This document shows positions 1 through 8,077 of a stretch of 64,000 nt of DNA, one piece after another (the stretch's first letter is position 1; the number at the start of each line of letters is the position of its first letter). The DNA is from Acidobacterium capsulatum ATCC 51196. Its GTDB lineage: Bacteria; Acidobacteriota; Terriglobia; Terriglobales; Acidobacteriaceae. The notes under the pieces were generated by a model. The model worked only from the letters and a program-made list of their open reading frames with translations. It was not told the DNA's origin and did no database searches. The stretch lies in NCBI RefSeq assembly GCF_000022565.1, contig NC_012483.1, positions 3,844,001 to 3,908,000 of the forward strand, written 5' to 3'. Position numbers and translations under genes: made by a program.

Positions 1-678
1 ATTCGCCGCAACCCCATCTTTGGGCTGGGCTGCGTCGCCGGAGCCGCCGGCCTGGCGCGCGTGGCCGATTACGTGAAGGCCTATCCCGATCAATATGCCG
101 TGCTGCTGTCTGTCGAGCTGTGTTCGCTGACGTGGCAGCGGGGCGATGTGTCGGTCGCGAACCTCATCTCGACGGGTCTGTTTGGCGATGGCGCGGCCGC
201 CGTTCTCGTGGGCGGAGCCCAGACGCCGGCGCTGGCCGGCGCGGGGCCGCGCATTCTGGACCATGCGCAGGTCTTTTACCCCGGCACCGAAGACGTGATG
301 GGCTGGGATATCTCCGAGCGCGGCTTTCAGATCGTGCTGTCGCCAGAGGTGCCGCAGGTGGTGCGCGAGAATCTGGGCGGCGATGTGGACCGCTTTCTGG
401 CCGGGCATGGGCTGACGCGGGCCGATATCGGCTGCTGGCTCATGCATACGGGCGGCCCCAAAGTGCTGGAGGCCTCAGAAGAGGCGCTCGGCCTCGAGCA
501 CGGCGCGCTGGTGCGCTCGTGGGAGGCGCTGCGGCGCGTGGGCAATCTGTCGTCGGCCTCCGTGCTGGTGGTGCTCGATGACGTGATGAAGCAGCACCGT
601 CCCGCGCCGGGCACAAAGAGCCTGCTGGCCGCCATGGGCCCGGGCTTCTGCGCGGAGATGCTGCTGCTGGAGTGGTGA
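1..678 (+). CDS. Type III polyketide synthase (chalcone synthase-like), 3' part
   Basis: The frame is open from base 1 and ends at TGA 676-678, giving 225 visible residues; the N-terminal part lies outside the window. The catalytic triad of type III PKS enzymes is visible: Cys11 (of the visible part) in FGLGCVAGAAGL, His149 in HTGGPKVLEA and Asn182 in GNLSSASVL. The family condenses a starter acyl-CoA with malonyl-CoA units in the cytoplasm to make pyrones or resorcinols. The starter is not predictable from this fragment. It converges with phhA across 16 bp, so the two are not one transcript. Confidence 0.93.
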   Translation: MRRNPIFGLGCVAGAAGLARVADYVKAYPDQYAVLLSVELCSLTWQRGDVSVANLISTGLFGDGAAAVLVGGAQTPALAGAGPRILDHAQVFYPGTEDVMGWDISERGFQIVLSPEVPQVVRENLGGDVDRFLAGHGLTRADIGCWLMHTGGPKVLEASEEALGLEHGALVRSWEALRRVGNLSSASVLVVLDDVMKQHRPAPGTKSLLAAMGPGFCAEMLLLEW

Positions 679-694
679 GACGAGCTTTCTCCCT

Positions 695-1438
695 TTAGCG
701 GCAGAGCAGGGCTTCGGCTTCTTTGGCGGCCTCGAAGATCTGGTCAAACGACTCGACGGCGTACAGCACCGGCTGCATCTCTGAGACGTTGACCGTCTGG
801 TTGAGCACCTGTTCGAGGTTCCAGTCGCGAATCTCGGGCCTGCCCTCAATCACATGCGTGGACTCGCCGTGCGAGGAGATCAGCCCGCTGCCGTAGAGCT
901 TGATTTGCCCATGCTGGCGGATGACGCCGAACTCCACGGTGAACCAGAAGAGGCGGCCCATGCGTTCGAGGGCGTCCTTGTCGTGCATGATGCGGGCGCA
1001 GGTCTTGCCATACTGCTGCAGAAAGTCGGCAAAGACGGGGTGCGCGTGCATGGGCACGTGGCCGAGCACGTCGTGAAAGATGTCCGGCTCAGGGGTGTAC
1101 TCCATCGACTCGCGGTCACGCAGCCAGGTTGTGGTGGGGAACTGGCGGTCGGCCAGCATCTCAAAGAAGGCGTCGGGCGGCAGAAAGCCGCTGACCGGGG
1201 TGGCGTTCCAGCCGGTGAGCGGGCCCAGGCGGCGGTTGACGTCCGCAAGGTTGGGGATGGAGTCCTCGCGCAGGCCGATCTGGACGAAGCCGGAGAGATA
1301 CTCCTGGCAGGCGTACTGGCGCAACTGGGGCATGCGGCGGCCGACCAGCTCCTGCCAGATGGCGTGCTGCTCGGATGTGTACGCGTTCCAGTCCTGCTGG
1401 ATGAGGTAGGGCTCGGCGACGGTCAAGGTAGAGGGCAT
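695..1438 (-). CDS. phhA: Phenylalanine 4-monooxygenase
   Basis: 247 residues, the usual size of a single-domain bacterial phenylalanine hydroxylase (Phe to Tyr, Fe(II), pterin cofactor, O2). The iron ligands of the aromatic amino acid hydroxylase fold are visible: His122 and His127 in HDVLGH and Glu169 in WFTVEFG. The frame extends upstream to 1663, but that extension is Pro/Arg-rich and unlike the family. ATG at 1438 (MPSTLTV) was chosen because it gives the family length and because a promoter-like TTGACA lies just upstream at 1487-1492. The upstream neighbour is the HxlR regulator on the same strand, more than 130 bp away. Confidence 0.95.
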   Translation of the reverse strand: MPSTLTVAEPYLIQQDWNAYTSEQHAIWQELVGRRMPQLRQYACQEYLSGFVQIGLREDSIPNLADVNRRLGPLTGWNATPVSGFLPPDAFFEMLADRQFPTTTWLRDRESMEYTPEPDIFHDVLGHVPMHAHPVFADFLQQYGKTCARIMHDKDALERMGRLFWFTVEFGVIRQHGQIKLYGSGLISSHGESTHVIEGRPEIRDWNLEQVLNQTVNVSEMQPVLYAVESFDQIFEAAKEAEALLCR

Positions 1439-1463
1439 ATCGGGACTCCGGACGAAACCCTTT

Positions 1464-1492
1464 AGCATCGCGCGCCGGATTGGGGTTGTCAA
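1464..1492 (-). promoter_or_regulatory. Candidate sigma70 promoter of phhA
   Basis: Read on the minus strand, TTGACA (1487-1492) is followed by a 17-bp spacer and GATGCT (1464-1469), which keeps the A2 and T6 of the -10 consensus. It would place the transcript start about 20 bp upstream of the chosen phhA ATG, which supports the shorter start. Confidence 0.5.
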
Positions 1493-1571
1493 ACGGCTCC
1501 GGCAAGCCCCCATCGATGTGGGCTTGTCTATCGGAGACGGGCTAGGGGGGACGGGCCAGGGGCGAGACGGG

Positions 1572-2030
1572 CTAGGGGATTGTTTGCCAGCGCGGTGCGG
1601 GGCTCTTGCGAGAGGCTTCCTGGGTGCTTTTGGGCGGGGTGGTCTTCTTCCGGGCGCTGTCACGGTTCTGTAGGATGCGGGGGCCGCGTTTGTGTATGAA
1701 GCTGGTCAGCGCATGCACGTGGGTGCTGAGTTCGCGGCCGAGCGGCGTGAGGCTGTACTCCACTTTGGGCGGTTTGGTGGCGAGCACGGTGCGCTTGACG
1801 AAGCCATCCATCTCCAGGCGGCGCAGGGTTTGGGCGAGCATTTTCTCGCTGACTCCGCCGATGAGGTAGGCCAGTTCGCTGAAGCGGTAGGTGCGCTCGC
1901 GCAGCAGCACGATGACGAGCGATCCCCAGCGGGACATGATGTCGTCGAGGATGATGCGGGTGGGGCAGTCCGCGGCGTAGAGGTTGGGCTTGGGGATGCG
2001 GGCGGTTTTGGTGGAGCGAGGCCAGGGCAT
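1572..2030 (-). CDS. HxlR-family transcriptional regulator
   Basis: 152 residues with the HxlR (DUF24) winged-helix pattern: an N-terminal Cys-Pro (ADCPTRIILD, about residue 22), then RWGSLVIVLL, RFSELAYLIGGVSEKMLAQ and the wing TPLGRELS. The N-terminal Cys is the redox or electrophile sensor in studied relatives such as YodB and HypR. The basic Lys/Pro-rich tail after residue 115 is poorly conserved in the family. It is divergent from a NAD(P)H-binding quinone reductase, the same arrangement as ytfH/ytfG (qorB) in E. coli, so it probably represses that gene and itself from the palindromic intergenic region. Confidence 0.88.
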   Translation of the reverse strand: MPWPRSTKTARIPKPNLYAADCPTRIILDDIMSRWGSLVIVLLRERTYRFSELAYLIGGVSEKMLAQTLRRLEMDGFVKRTVLATKPPKVEYSLTPLGRELSTHVHALTSFIHKRGPRILQNRDSARKKTTPPKSTQEASRKSPAPRWQTIP

Positions 2031-2031
2031 G

Positions 2032-2078
2032 CCATGAGCTTACCTGAAGGTATGTACTTACCGGAAGAAAGCTCATGG
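2032..2078. promoter_or_regulatory. Nested palindromic operator between hxlR-type gene and quinone reductase
   Basis: An outer perfect inverted repeat CCATGAGCTT (2032-2041) / AAGCTCATGG (2069-2078) encloses TACC-TGAA-GGTA, and a direct repeat TTACCTGAAG (2040-2049) / TTACCGGAAG (2058-2067). It sits between two divergent genes whose starts are 2030 (minus) and 2122 (plus). TACTTAC-type half-sites are typical of HxlR regulators, so this is probably the regulator's binding site; that is inference. Confidence 0.55.
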
Positions 2079-2121
2079 GCTAACGTGGAGATGAGGCGCA
2101 ATGCCTGAGAGGAGAAGTGCA

Positions 2122-2988
2122 ATGATCGTGATAACGGGAGCAACCGGGCAGCTAGGGCAGCTTGTGATTGCCGAACTGCTGAAGAGGACCGAGGCGGGAA
2201 AGATTGTGGCGGCGGTTCGCACGCCGGCCAAGGCCGCGCATCTGGCCGCGCAGGGCGTCGTGGTGCGGGAGGCCGATTATTCGCGTCCCGAGACGCTGGC
2301 GGCGGCTTTTCAGGGAGCCACCCGGCTGTTGCTGATTTCGGGCAACGAGATTGGCCAGCGTGAGCCGCAGCACAAGGCGGTCATTGATGCGGCCAAGGCG
2401 GCGGGCGTCCCGTTTGTGGCCTACACGAGCCTGCTGCACTGCGACACCTCTCCGATGGTGCTGGCCCGGGAGCATCTGGTGACGGAGCAGTATCTGGCGT
2501 CGAGCGGCCTTGCCTATTGCCTGCTGCGGAATGGCTGGTACTTCGAGAATCAGACGGCTGCGATTCCGGCGGCGCTTGCGCAGGGAGCGTTTGTGGGGGC
2601 GTCAGGCGAGGGACGGTTTGCGGCTGCGTCGCGCGCGGACTATGCCGCCGCGGCGGCGGAGGTGCTGACCGGCAGCGGGTATGAGAATCGCGTGCTCGAG
2701 TTGGGCGGCGACGCGCCCTACACACGGGCGGAGCTGGCCGCGGAGGTGAGCCGGCAGACGGGCAAGGAGATCGCGTACCGCAATCTTTCCGAGGCCGAAT
2801 ACCGGGCAATCCTGAGCAACTTTTTGCCGGCGGCGCTTGCCGAGGCCATCGCGGACTCGGAGGCGCATGCCGCGCAGGGTGCGCTGGACGATGACTCTCA
2901 CACGCTGAGCCGCCTGCTCGGACGGCCCACGACCACGCTGGCGGAGGCTGTGGCCTCGGCGCTGCGGGCCCCTGTGGCGAGCCACTAG
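2122..2988 (+). CDS. qorB: NAD(P)H-binding SDR, NmrA/QorB-like quinone oxidoreductase
   Basis: 288 residues from ATG 2122, preceded by GAGAGGAG about 7 bp upstream; an in-frame ATG at 2101 lies before that ribosome-binding site and was not used. The N-terminus MIVITGATGQLGQLV is the dinucleotide-binding GxTGxxG motif of atypical SDRs. The HSCARG/NmrA-like body (LLLISGNEIGQREPQHKAV, YTSLLHCDTSPMVLAREH, LLRNGWYFEN) matches the QorB/YtfG branch, cytosolic NADPH-dependent quinone reductases. The divergent HxlR regulator supports this. The qorB name rests on similarity and context. Confidence 0.8.
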   Translation: MIVITGATGQLGQLVIAELLKRTEAGKIVAAVRTPAKAAHLAAQGVVVREADYSRPETLAAAFQGATRLLLISGNEIGQREPQHKAVIDAAKAAGVPFVAYTSLLHCDTSPMVLAREHLVTEQYLASSGLAYCLLRNGWYFENQTAAIPAALAQGAFVGASGEGRFAAASRADYAAAAAEVLTGSGYENRVLELGGDAPYTRAELAAEVSRQTGKEIAYRNLSEAEYRAILSNFLPAALAEAIADSEAHAAQGALDDDSHTLSRLLGRPTTTLAEAVASALRAPVASH

Positions 2989-3072
2989 GCCGGCGCGAAT
3001 GCTCGGGGGCTGGCCGGGGTTGGGAGTGGCCGGCCGGCCCGCGAGGGGTTTGCCCGCCGCCCCGCCCGGCTT

Positions 3073-3321
3073 GCAAAAAAAAACTCACATTAACGTCTTG
3101 TAAGCTGCTGATTCTAAAACTGCTTGCGGGGGGTTAGTCTCGCAAGTCCTTTAGAATCAACATACATTAACCCCGCTTTGGCCCGGGTTTGATTGGGGCC
3201 GTGGCGCGCCGGAAACGAAAAAAAGCTCAGGGAGGGACCGGGTTGGGGCGGTCTTTTTCTGAGCTTCTATTTTTATGTTAGCGGAATGAGGGGGAATTCC
3301 CGGCAGGGGGCGGGTTACTTT
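3073..3321 (+). repeat. Structured intergenic element, copy 1
   Basis: Shares with 7638-7870, in the same orientation and order, the blocks CATTAACGTCYTGTAA, a hairpin CTTGCG(3123-3128)/CGCAAG(3141-3146), CCTTTAGRATCAAC, ATTAACCCC, a long hairpin (3223-3266) ending in a T-rich tail, and GGGGAATTCCCGGCAGGG. It begins with an A-run 84 bp after the quinone reductase stop codon. The hairpins are kept while their sequences differ between copies, which suggests a functional RNA or 3' UTR element. No reading frame in it is conserved between the copies. Confidence 0.75.
3223..3276 (+). terminator. Terminator-like hairpin in element copy 1
   Basis: AAGCTCA (3223-3229) pairs with TGAGCTT (3260-3266), with inner GACCG/CGGTC, and is followed by CTATTTTTATG. 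The same structure is present in copy 2. Confidence 0.6.
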
Positions 3322-3560
3322 GGGGGAGGGGGGGCAGTAGGATTGGAGACTTGGCGCTTGTCGAGTCGGTGTGGCGATTAGTGGGATTGAATTCCGTGGA
3401 TGCCTACTCTAGATCCGAAGCGCAAATGAAACCGGATGAACGCTCAGTCGTATTATCGTCAAGCGGGACCCTTGAGGCTGCAGGACGCGAATATAGACTG
3501 GCTTTTCGCCCGCGCCCCGGCCCCTCGCGGTATATCCTACTCGAAGGAAAGGAGGCCTTC

Positions 3561-3767
3561 ATGGCCAAGGATGAGTTGTATATCGAAAGACGTGAGAAGG
3601 GAGATTATGCGATAAGAAAACCAGGTTCGGAAAGGGCGAGCGCAACCGGTAAAACCCAAGCTGAAGCAATTGAGCGGGCTCGCCAATTGAACCCGGATGC
3701 AGCAATTCACGTTGAGCGCGTTCGTGACACTAGTGTTGGTGGTAGGGACAAATGGCGGAGACTCTAA
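3561..3767 (+). CDS. DUF2188-family small protein
   Basis: 68 residues from ATG 3561, which has a near-perfect ribosome-binding site (AGGAAAGGAGG) a few bases upstream; the frame is open from 3351, but upstream codons have no such signal. The protein MAKDELYIERREKGDYAIR...ATGKTQAEAIERARQL resembles DUF2188, short basic proteins with a repeated beta-beta-alpha pattern and no established function. It lies in the AT-richer accessory stretch just after structured element copy 1. The C-terminus (GGRDKWRRL) is Lys/Arg-rich, so nucleic-acid binding is possible but unproven. Confidence 0.7.
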   Translation: MAKDELYIERREKGDYAIRKPGSERASATGKTQAEAIERARQLNPDAAIHVERVRDTSVGGRDKWRRL

Positions 3768-3879
3768 GAGTCAAGAGAGTCAAAGCTGAATGTTAAGAAA
3801 TCGAATCATCGACGCGCTAAATCTTCTCGGTTTGAATTTGCGCTCTTGGCAATTCTCAAACCGGTCTTAAGCGTATGAA

Positions 3880-4785
3880 CTATAGATTTGTGTAATGATC
3901 CTTGATCCAGGCGGCAGCCTTGTCGATCTCAGGATAGAGTGTGCTTTCGTTGATGCCAAGATTCTCAAGAGCGTCTCGAATAGGTTTCTTTGCTTTCTGA
4001 GGAACAGGAAAGCAGGTTTCTTCGATCATGTCCGGAAGGATTATTTTTTCGGACTGGGACGGATCTATGCCATAAAGGATGAAGGCACCTGATTGCGCCA
4101 AAATTCGCCTGTTGCTCATCTTGGGATGAACAAAATATGGCACAAATAAATCTACGGGTTTCATGATTGGCTGGAAATAGGGTTTTTCGGCCCTGACAAA
4201 TTGAAGAAGTCGTTTTATGACGTTATTTTCATTGAAATTCTTGATTTGTTCGTCTTCGGGTTGTCCAATTAGCGATTCTGTCAATTGATAAATCTTAGCT
4301 TTCTCCTCAGAAGTCATATTGGCCAAATTGGCAATACAGCTCACGGAATCGCTGTCATAATACTTCTCCAGTTCTTGCGGAATTGCGAAAGCTGTGACCA
4401 TGCCGTCGCACTGTTTGCTACCTCGAGGGCTCGGCTCAGTTGCAAAATACAGTGCGACCAATGCATTCCGCGATACGTCGAGCAATCGAGTCGGAAGTCC
4501 AAAATGCTGCATTCGGACAAGCTTCTCGAACATGGTTTCGTCAGATGCGAACTCATGAGGTTGAACTGAGATTAGTTTTCGAATTGCGTTCTTCTCATCT
4601 TCAAGAAGCTCTTTGAGCTCAGGTCGAAATATACCCGCTAGGTTCCGCCAAGAGGCGTCCCGAACGCCGCGATAGCAATTCAGCCAATATCTATATTTAG
4701 ACTTCGATGAATATTTCTCAAACGCCTCTATAAAGCCAGCCAGAGAGTGAGGTGGGTCGGATTTAGGTGTGCTTTTCTTATTCAT
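3880..4785 (-). CDS. FRG-domain protein
   Basis: 301 residues, visibly AT-richer than the flanking genes. It carries the FRG-domain hallmarks: the aromatic-Arg-Gly motif YRG (residues 38-40, NCYRGVRDASW), then FRPELKELL and the signature RMQHFGLPTRLLDVSRN (about 91-107) followed by ALYFATE. The domain name comes from this motif; its biochemical activity is not firmly established, and FRG proteins recur in variable islands and near defence genes. No signal peptide or membrane segment is seen. The nearby HNH-like gene and base composition suggest horizontal acquisition. Confidence 0.85.
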   Translation of the reverse strand: MNKKSTPKSDPPHSLAGFIEAFEKYSSKSKYRYWLNCYRGVRDASWRNLAGIFRPELKELLEDEKNAIRKLISVQPHEFASDETMFEKLVRMQHFGLPTRLLDVSRNALVALYFATEPSPRGSKQCDGMVTAFAIPQELEKYYDSDSVSCIANLANMTSEEKAKIYQLTESLIGQPEDEQIKNFNENNVIKRLLQFVRAEKPYFQPIMKPVDLFVPYFVHPKMSNRRILAQSGAFILYGIDPSQSEKIILPDMIEETCFPVPQKAKKPIRDALENLGINESTLYPEIDKAAAWIKDHYTNL

Positions 4786-5168
4786 TCAACACCAGAAGGG
4801 CTCCAATACGGCAAGGGCGACGCGCTGCTTTTTGCAACAGTTCACCATAGTAAATGGATCCGCACAACCAATCTTCCAATTTGAGACGGGTACAGGAACT
4901 ACCGAAGGACCGGCTAGCCCTCAATGAAACCCTCGACATTCGCCGTCGGTTGGTCACTTCTAAATTGGTAACGAAATATCGGCGATCGTCCACAATTTAG
5001 CCGGTTCACTTGTCAACAGTCGATTTCCGCCAAATCTCTCGCTAAAAACAATTCATGTGTAGCGGAGCGCCGAGTCCGTTGCTTTGGGGATATGAGCGAC
5101 AGCCTACTGTATAAAGTGCAGCGTGAAAGCATCGTAAGTCGGGACTCAATTTGATTGGAAGGACTCCT
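4786..5168. other. AT-richer intergenic stretch without a supported gene
   Basis: Short frames occur (for example 4778-4993 minus, 71 codons), but none has a recognisable domain or ribosome-binding site. It separates the divergent FRG and HNH-like genes and may hold their promoters; I could not assign any. Confidence 0.5.
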
Positions 5169-5567
5169 GTGGCCGCAAGAACCGGAAGAGTTGGATGGCT
5201 CGGATTTGATGGACGCACATTCTTGACCGCGCAGGAACACGAAACATATTGCCGTCGCATGCCTGTTCGCTATGCCGCCAAGAACCTCACGACTGCGCGA
5301 GATATTTGCTTCAAGTGTGGCGGCCTCGCTAGCCCTAAGAATCCAATTCAAGTTGCTCATATTGTTCCGTTTGGCGTCGGAATCACTCGGTTCCGACTCA
5401 CGCCTGAGTGGCTCGATGGATCCCATAACCTCGTTTGGGCCCACAAGCGAGGATGTAATAAAGGCTGTGAGATTTCTGTTAATGAGATTCCTCGATATCT
5501 AAAACAGAAGTTTGGGATCGAGATGCCGATCTTTGCTTCGCCGGAAGAACGGGCAAAACGCCCCTGA
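5169..5567 (+). CDS. HNH-like zinc-finger nuclease candidate
   Basis: 132 residues from GTG 5169, which has GGAAGGA about 8 bp upstream; a TTG at 5151 in the same frame lies before that signal. The protein has Cys47-x2-Cys50 (CFKCGG), His64 in AHIVPFG, a NLV motif (HNLVW, residues 86-90) and Cys96/Cys100 in HKRGCNKGC. This order (CxxC, AHIxPF, NLVxxH, CNxxC) is that of HNH endonucleases with a structural zinc. Spacing between the finger and core is compact. It lies divergent from the FRG gene. Whether it is a restriction-type or homing-type nuclease cannot be told. Confidence 0.65.
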   Translation: MAARTGRVGWLGFDGRTFLTAQEHETYCRRMPVRYAAKNLTTARDICFKCGGLASPKNPIQVAHIVPFGVGITRFRLTPEWLDGSHNLVWAHKRGCNKGCEISVNEIPRYLKQKFGIEMPIFASPEERAKRP

Positions 5568-5904
5568 GTTTTCGTTCCGATGTGGCGTGGCGGAAGTCAT
5601 GCGCGGATGCGATGCCGTGGTGTGGAGGCGGTGGAAGAGGGCGGCAGGAATTCATGTGAGTGGCTTCTTTCGGCGGGGTGGGTATGCGTTTTCTCAGGAA
5701 ATAGCTGAGATCAGTGCGGATACCCCATTTTCTTTGGGATAAAGCGTTTTATGTGGTTGCCGTTTGTGGGGGCCAGCCGGTAGTATTCGGGGGCCGCGGG
5801 CCGGGCTTTTTGTCTGGCCACGAAAGCGCAGGGCTGACGGGGGTCAGGCTTGCGGGGAGTGGCGCCGCGGGAGCTCGAGTTCAAGACCTCATAAGGAAAC
5901 TGCC
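5568..5904. other. Intergenic region before carboxylesterase gene
   Basis: No supported gene. The carboxylesterase frame is open into this region from 5764, but it lacks family similarity and the Tat signal begins at 5905. Confidence 0.5.
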
Positions 5905-7599
5905 ATGTCGAAATCGAAGACCGGGAATGAATTTATGTTGAGCCGCCGCGCCGCGCTGAAGCTGTCGGCGGGGGCGGGAGTGGCCGCCGCGATGGGCCAG
6001 GTGGCTCACGCCTCCGACAGCACCAAGACGGGCGTGCACCAGCAGCAGCCGCCGTACTGCTCCACGCCGGACTCGGCGGTGGCGAGCACGAAGTATGGCA
6101 AGGTGCGGGGCTTTGTGTCGGGCAATGTGTTCACGTTCAAGGGCGTGCCTTATGGGCAGGACACGGGCGGGGAGAACCGTTGGCTGCCGGCAAAGGAGCC
6201 GGCGGCGTGGGAGGGTGAGTATCCGGCGCTGATATATGGGGCGAACTGCCCGCAGAATCTGCATGACTGGCACAGCCAGGAGCAGGTGTTCATTCAAGAC
6301 TGGGATGACGGCTGGCAGAGCGAGGACATGCTGAAGCTGAATGTGTGGACTCCGTCGCTGAGCGGACGCCGGCCGGTGATGTTCTACATTCACGGCGGCG
6401 GGTATGAGTTTGGCTCGGCGTATGAGCTGCCGTCGCACGAGGGCGCGAACATGGCGCGCTACCACGATGTGGTGGCGGTGTCAGTGAATCACCGGCTGAA
6501 TGCGCTGGGCTTTCTGGACGTGTCGGAGGTGGGCGGCGAGGAGTATCGCGACTCCTCGAATGTGGGCATGACGGACCTGGTGGCGGCGCTGCGCTGGGTG
6601 AAAGAGAATATTGCGAATTTTGGCGGCGACCCGGATTGCGTGATGATTTATGGCCAGTCGGGCGGCGGCGGCAAGGTGGCGACGCTGATGGGCATGCCGG
6701 CGGCGCAGGGGCTGTTTCATCGCGCGGCCATTCAGTCGGGCGGCGCATTCTTTGGCTCGGCGGCGGATGCGAAGGCGCTGACGCGGCAGATGATGAAGGA
6801 CCTGGGGCTGGCTCCGAACGATATTGGCGCGCTCAGGAAGATGGACTGGCGGGAGCTGATGACGGCCGCGGATGTGGCGCAGGGCAAGCTGCCGGCCAAT
6901 CCGCACATGCCGTTCAAGATGCATGGGCCGCCGCACCACTTCTGGATGCCGACGAGCGATGGGCATGTGATTCCGGGGCTGCCGTTCGAGGATGCCGCGC
7001 CGGAGATGTCGAAGCATATTCCGCTGATGATTGGGTCGGTGAGCGAAGAGGGCAACATGATGGCGTCGCGGCCCACCGAGGAGGAATGGCGGGCGGGGCT
7101 TGCGCGGGCCTACGGCGAGGAGCGGGGCACGGCGATTGCGGATGGGCTGAAGAAGGCGTATCCGCACAAGAGCGTGCGCACCTTGTCCTATATGTGCAGC
7201 GGGGGCGGGTTTTTGAATGCGCTCTCGATGCGCAACGGCGTGGTGCGGATGGCGAAGCTGAAGCATGATCTGAAGGCCGCGCCGGTCTATACGTACTACT
7301 TCACGTGGCAGACGAAGATTCTGGATGGGGTGCCGGGGGCGTGGCATACGTCGGACTTGCAGTTCTGCTTTGACAACACGATGCGCTGCGAGCAGGGAAC
7401 CGGTAATACTCCCGAGGCGCAAGCGCTGGCGCGAAAGATGGCGACGGCGTGGGCAAACTTTGCGCGAACGGGCAATCCGAGCCAGCCGGGCATTCGCTGG
7501 GAGCCGACGGACCCGGTATCAAACCGGACGATGGTCTGGGACAACGTGCCGCGGATGGTGGATGATCCGGACGGGGCGCTGCGCAAGCTGGTGCTGTGA
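5905..7599 (+). CDS. Carboxylesterase type B with Tat signal
   Basis: 564 residues from ATG 5905, with AAGGAAAC upstream. The N-terminus has a twin-arginine signal (LSRRAALKLSAGAGVAAA) and an AHA-type cleavage site near residue 32, so the enzyme is probably exported folded. The alpha/beta-hydrolase triad of carboxylesterase family B is visible: Ser252 in GQSGGG, Glu382 in SVSEEGN and His481 in GAWHTSDLQF; YIHGGGY forms the oxyanion hole. The family includes para-nitrobenzyl esterases and acts on carboxylic esters; the natural substrate is unknown. It is followed after 38 bp by structured element copy 2. Confidence 0.93.
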   Translation: MSKSKTGNEFMLSRRAALKLSAGAGVAAAMGQVAHASDSTKTGVHQQQPPYCSTPDSAVASTKYGKVRGFVSGNVFTFKGVPYGQDTGGENRWLPAKEPAAWEGEYPALIYGANCPQNLHDWHSQEQVFIQDWDDGWQSEDMLKLNVWTPSLSGRRPVMFYIHGGGYEFGSAYELPSHEGANMARYHDVVAVSVNHRLNALGFLDVSEVGGEEYRDSSNVGMTDLVAALRWVKENIANFGGDPDCVMIYGQSGGGGKVATLMGMPAAQGLFHRAAIQSGGAFFGSAADAKALTRQMMKDLGLAPNDIGALRKMDWRELMTAADVAQGKLPANPHMPFKMHGPPHHFWMPTSDGHVIPGLPFEDAAPEMSKHIPLMIGSVSEEGNMMASRPTEEEWRAGLARAYGEERGTAIADGLKKAYPHKSVRTLSYMCSGGGFLNALSMRNGVVRMAKLKHDLKAAPVYTYYFTWQTKILDGVPGAWHTSDLQFCFDNTMRCEQGTGNTPEAQALARKMATAWANFARTGNPSQPGIRWEPTDPVSNRTMVWDNVPRMVDDPDGALRKLVL

Positions 7600-7637
7600 G
7601 AAGTGGCCCTGGCTGGGCCATGGTTGCGGCCAGACCC

Positions 7638-7870
7638 GCAAAAAAAACCTCCATTAACGTCCTGTAACTAGTTGAAAGGAAGTGACTTGCCAGACATTAG
7701 GCTGGCAAGTCCTTTAGGATCAACGCGAATTAACCCCCTATCCGTTGCCCCCTGGCATCGGAAAGCTCAGAAAGAGACCGCTTCGGGCGGTCTTTTTCTG
7801 AGCTTCTATTTTTATGCTAGCGGATTGCAGGGGAATTCCCGGCAGGGTGGGAGGCGTAGCGGGGTTACTT
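7638..7870 (+). repeat. Structured intergenic element, copy 2
   Basis: Second copy of the element at 3073-3321. The first hairpin is a perfect 8-bp stem CTTGCCAG (7686-7693) / CTGGCAAG (7702-7709) with loop ACATTAGG. The sixth pair is C-G here and G-C in copy 1, a compensatory change. The second hairpin AAGCTCAG...CTGAGCTT (7763-7805) has an inner GACCGC/GCGGTC stem and a T-rich tail. It follows the carboxylesterase stop codon, as copy 1 follows a gene on the same strand. Confidence 0.75.
7763..7815 (+). terminator. Terminator-like hairpin in element copy 2
   Basis: AAGCTCAGAAA pairs with TTTCTGAGCTT around GACCGC-TTCGG-GCGGTC, then CTATTTTTATG. Likely ends transcription from the carboxylesterase gene or of a small RNA encoded by the element. 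Confidence 0.65.
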
Positions 7871-8044
7871 CGGGCATGGAGTGGGGCCAGATAGGTAAGT
7901 TGGCGAGTTGGCCCATGTCGGTGCCTGTTGCAAGCTAGGACAGGGCATCCCGGTTAGAGAAGTTCCATCCGCGACGTTTGGCTGGACCACCGGCCCTTTT
8001 ATCGGCAATAAATACGCTGACTAACCCAATCGCTTTATTTGTGG

Positions 8045-8077
8045 TGGCGGCCTCGGGAGTGAAGGCCGCCAATTTTT
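8045..8077. terminator. Hairpin TGGCGGCCT/AGGCCGCCA
   Basis: A perfect 9-bp stem (8045-8053 / 8063-8071) followed on the plus strand by ATTTTTC. It abuts the stop codon of the minus-strand P63C gene, so it could serve plus-strand transcription or both directions. Confidence 0.5.

Noticed and set aside
3193-3381. 62-codon frame across structured element copy 1
   Set aside because: Gly/Trp-rich, not conserved with the matching frame 7672-7938 in copy 2, and it covers hairpins that explain the sequence better.
4778-4993. 71-codon minus-strand frame upstream of the FRG gene
   Set aside because: No ribosome-binding site or recognisable motif; overlaps the FRG start.
5013-5444. 143-codon minus-strand frame opposite the HNH-like gene
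   Set aside because: Antisense to a frame with clear CxxC and AHIVPF motifs and a good start signal.
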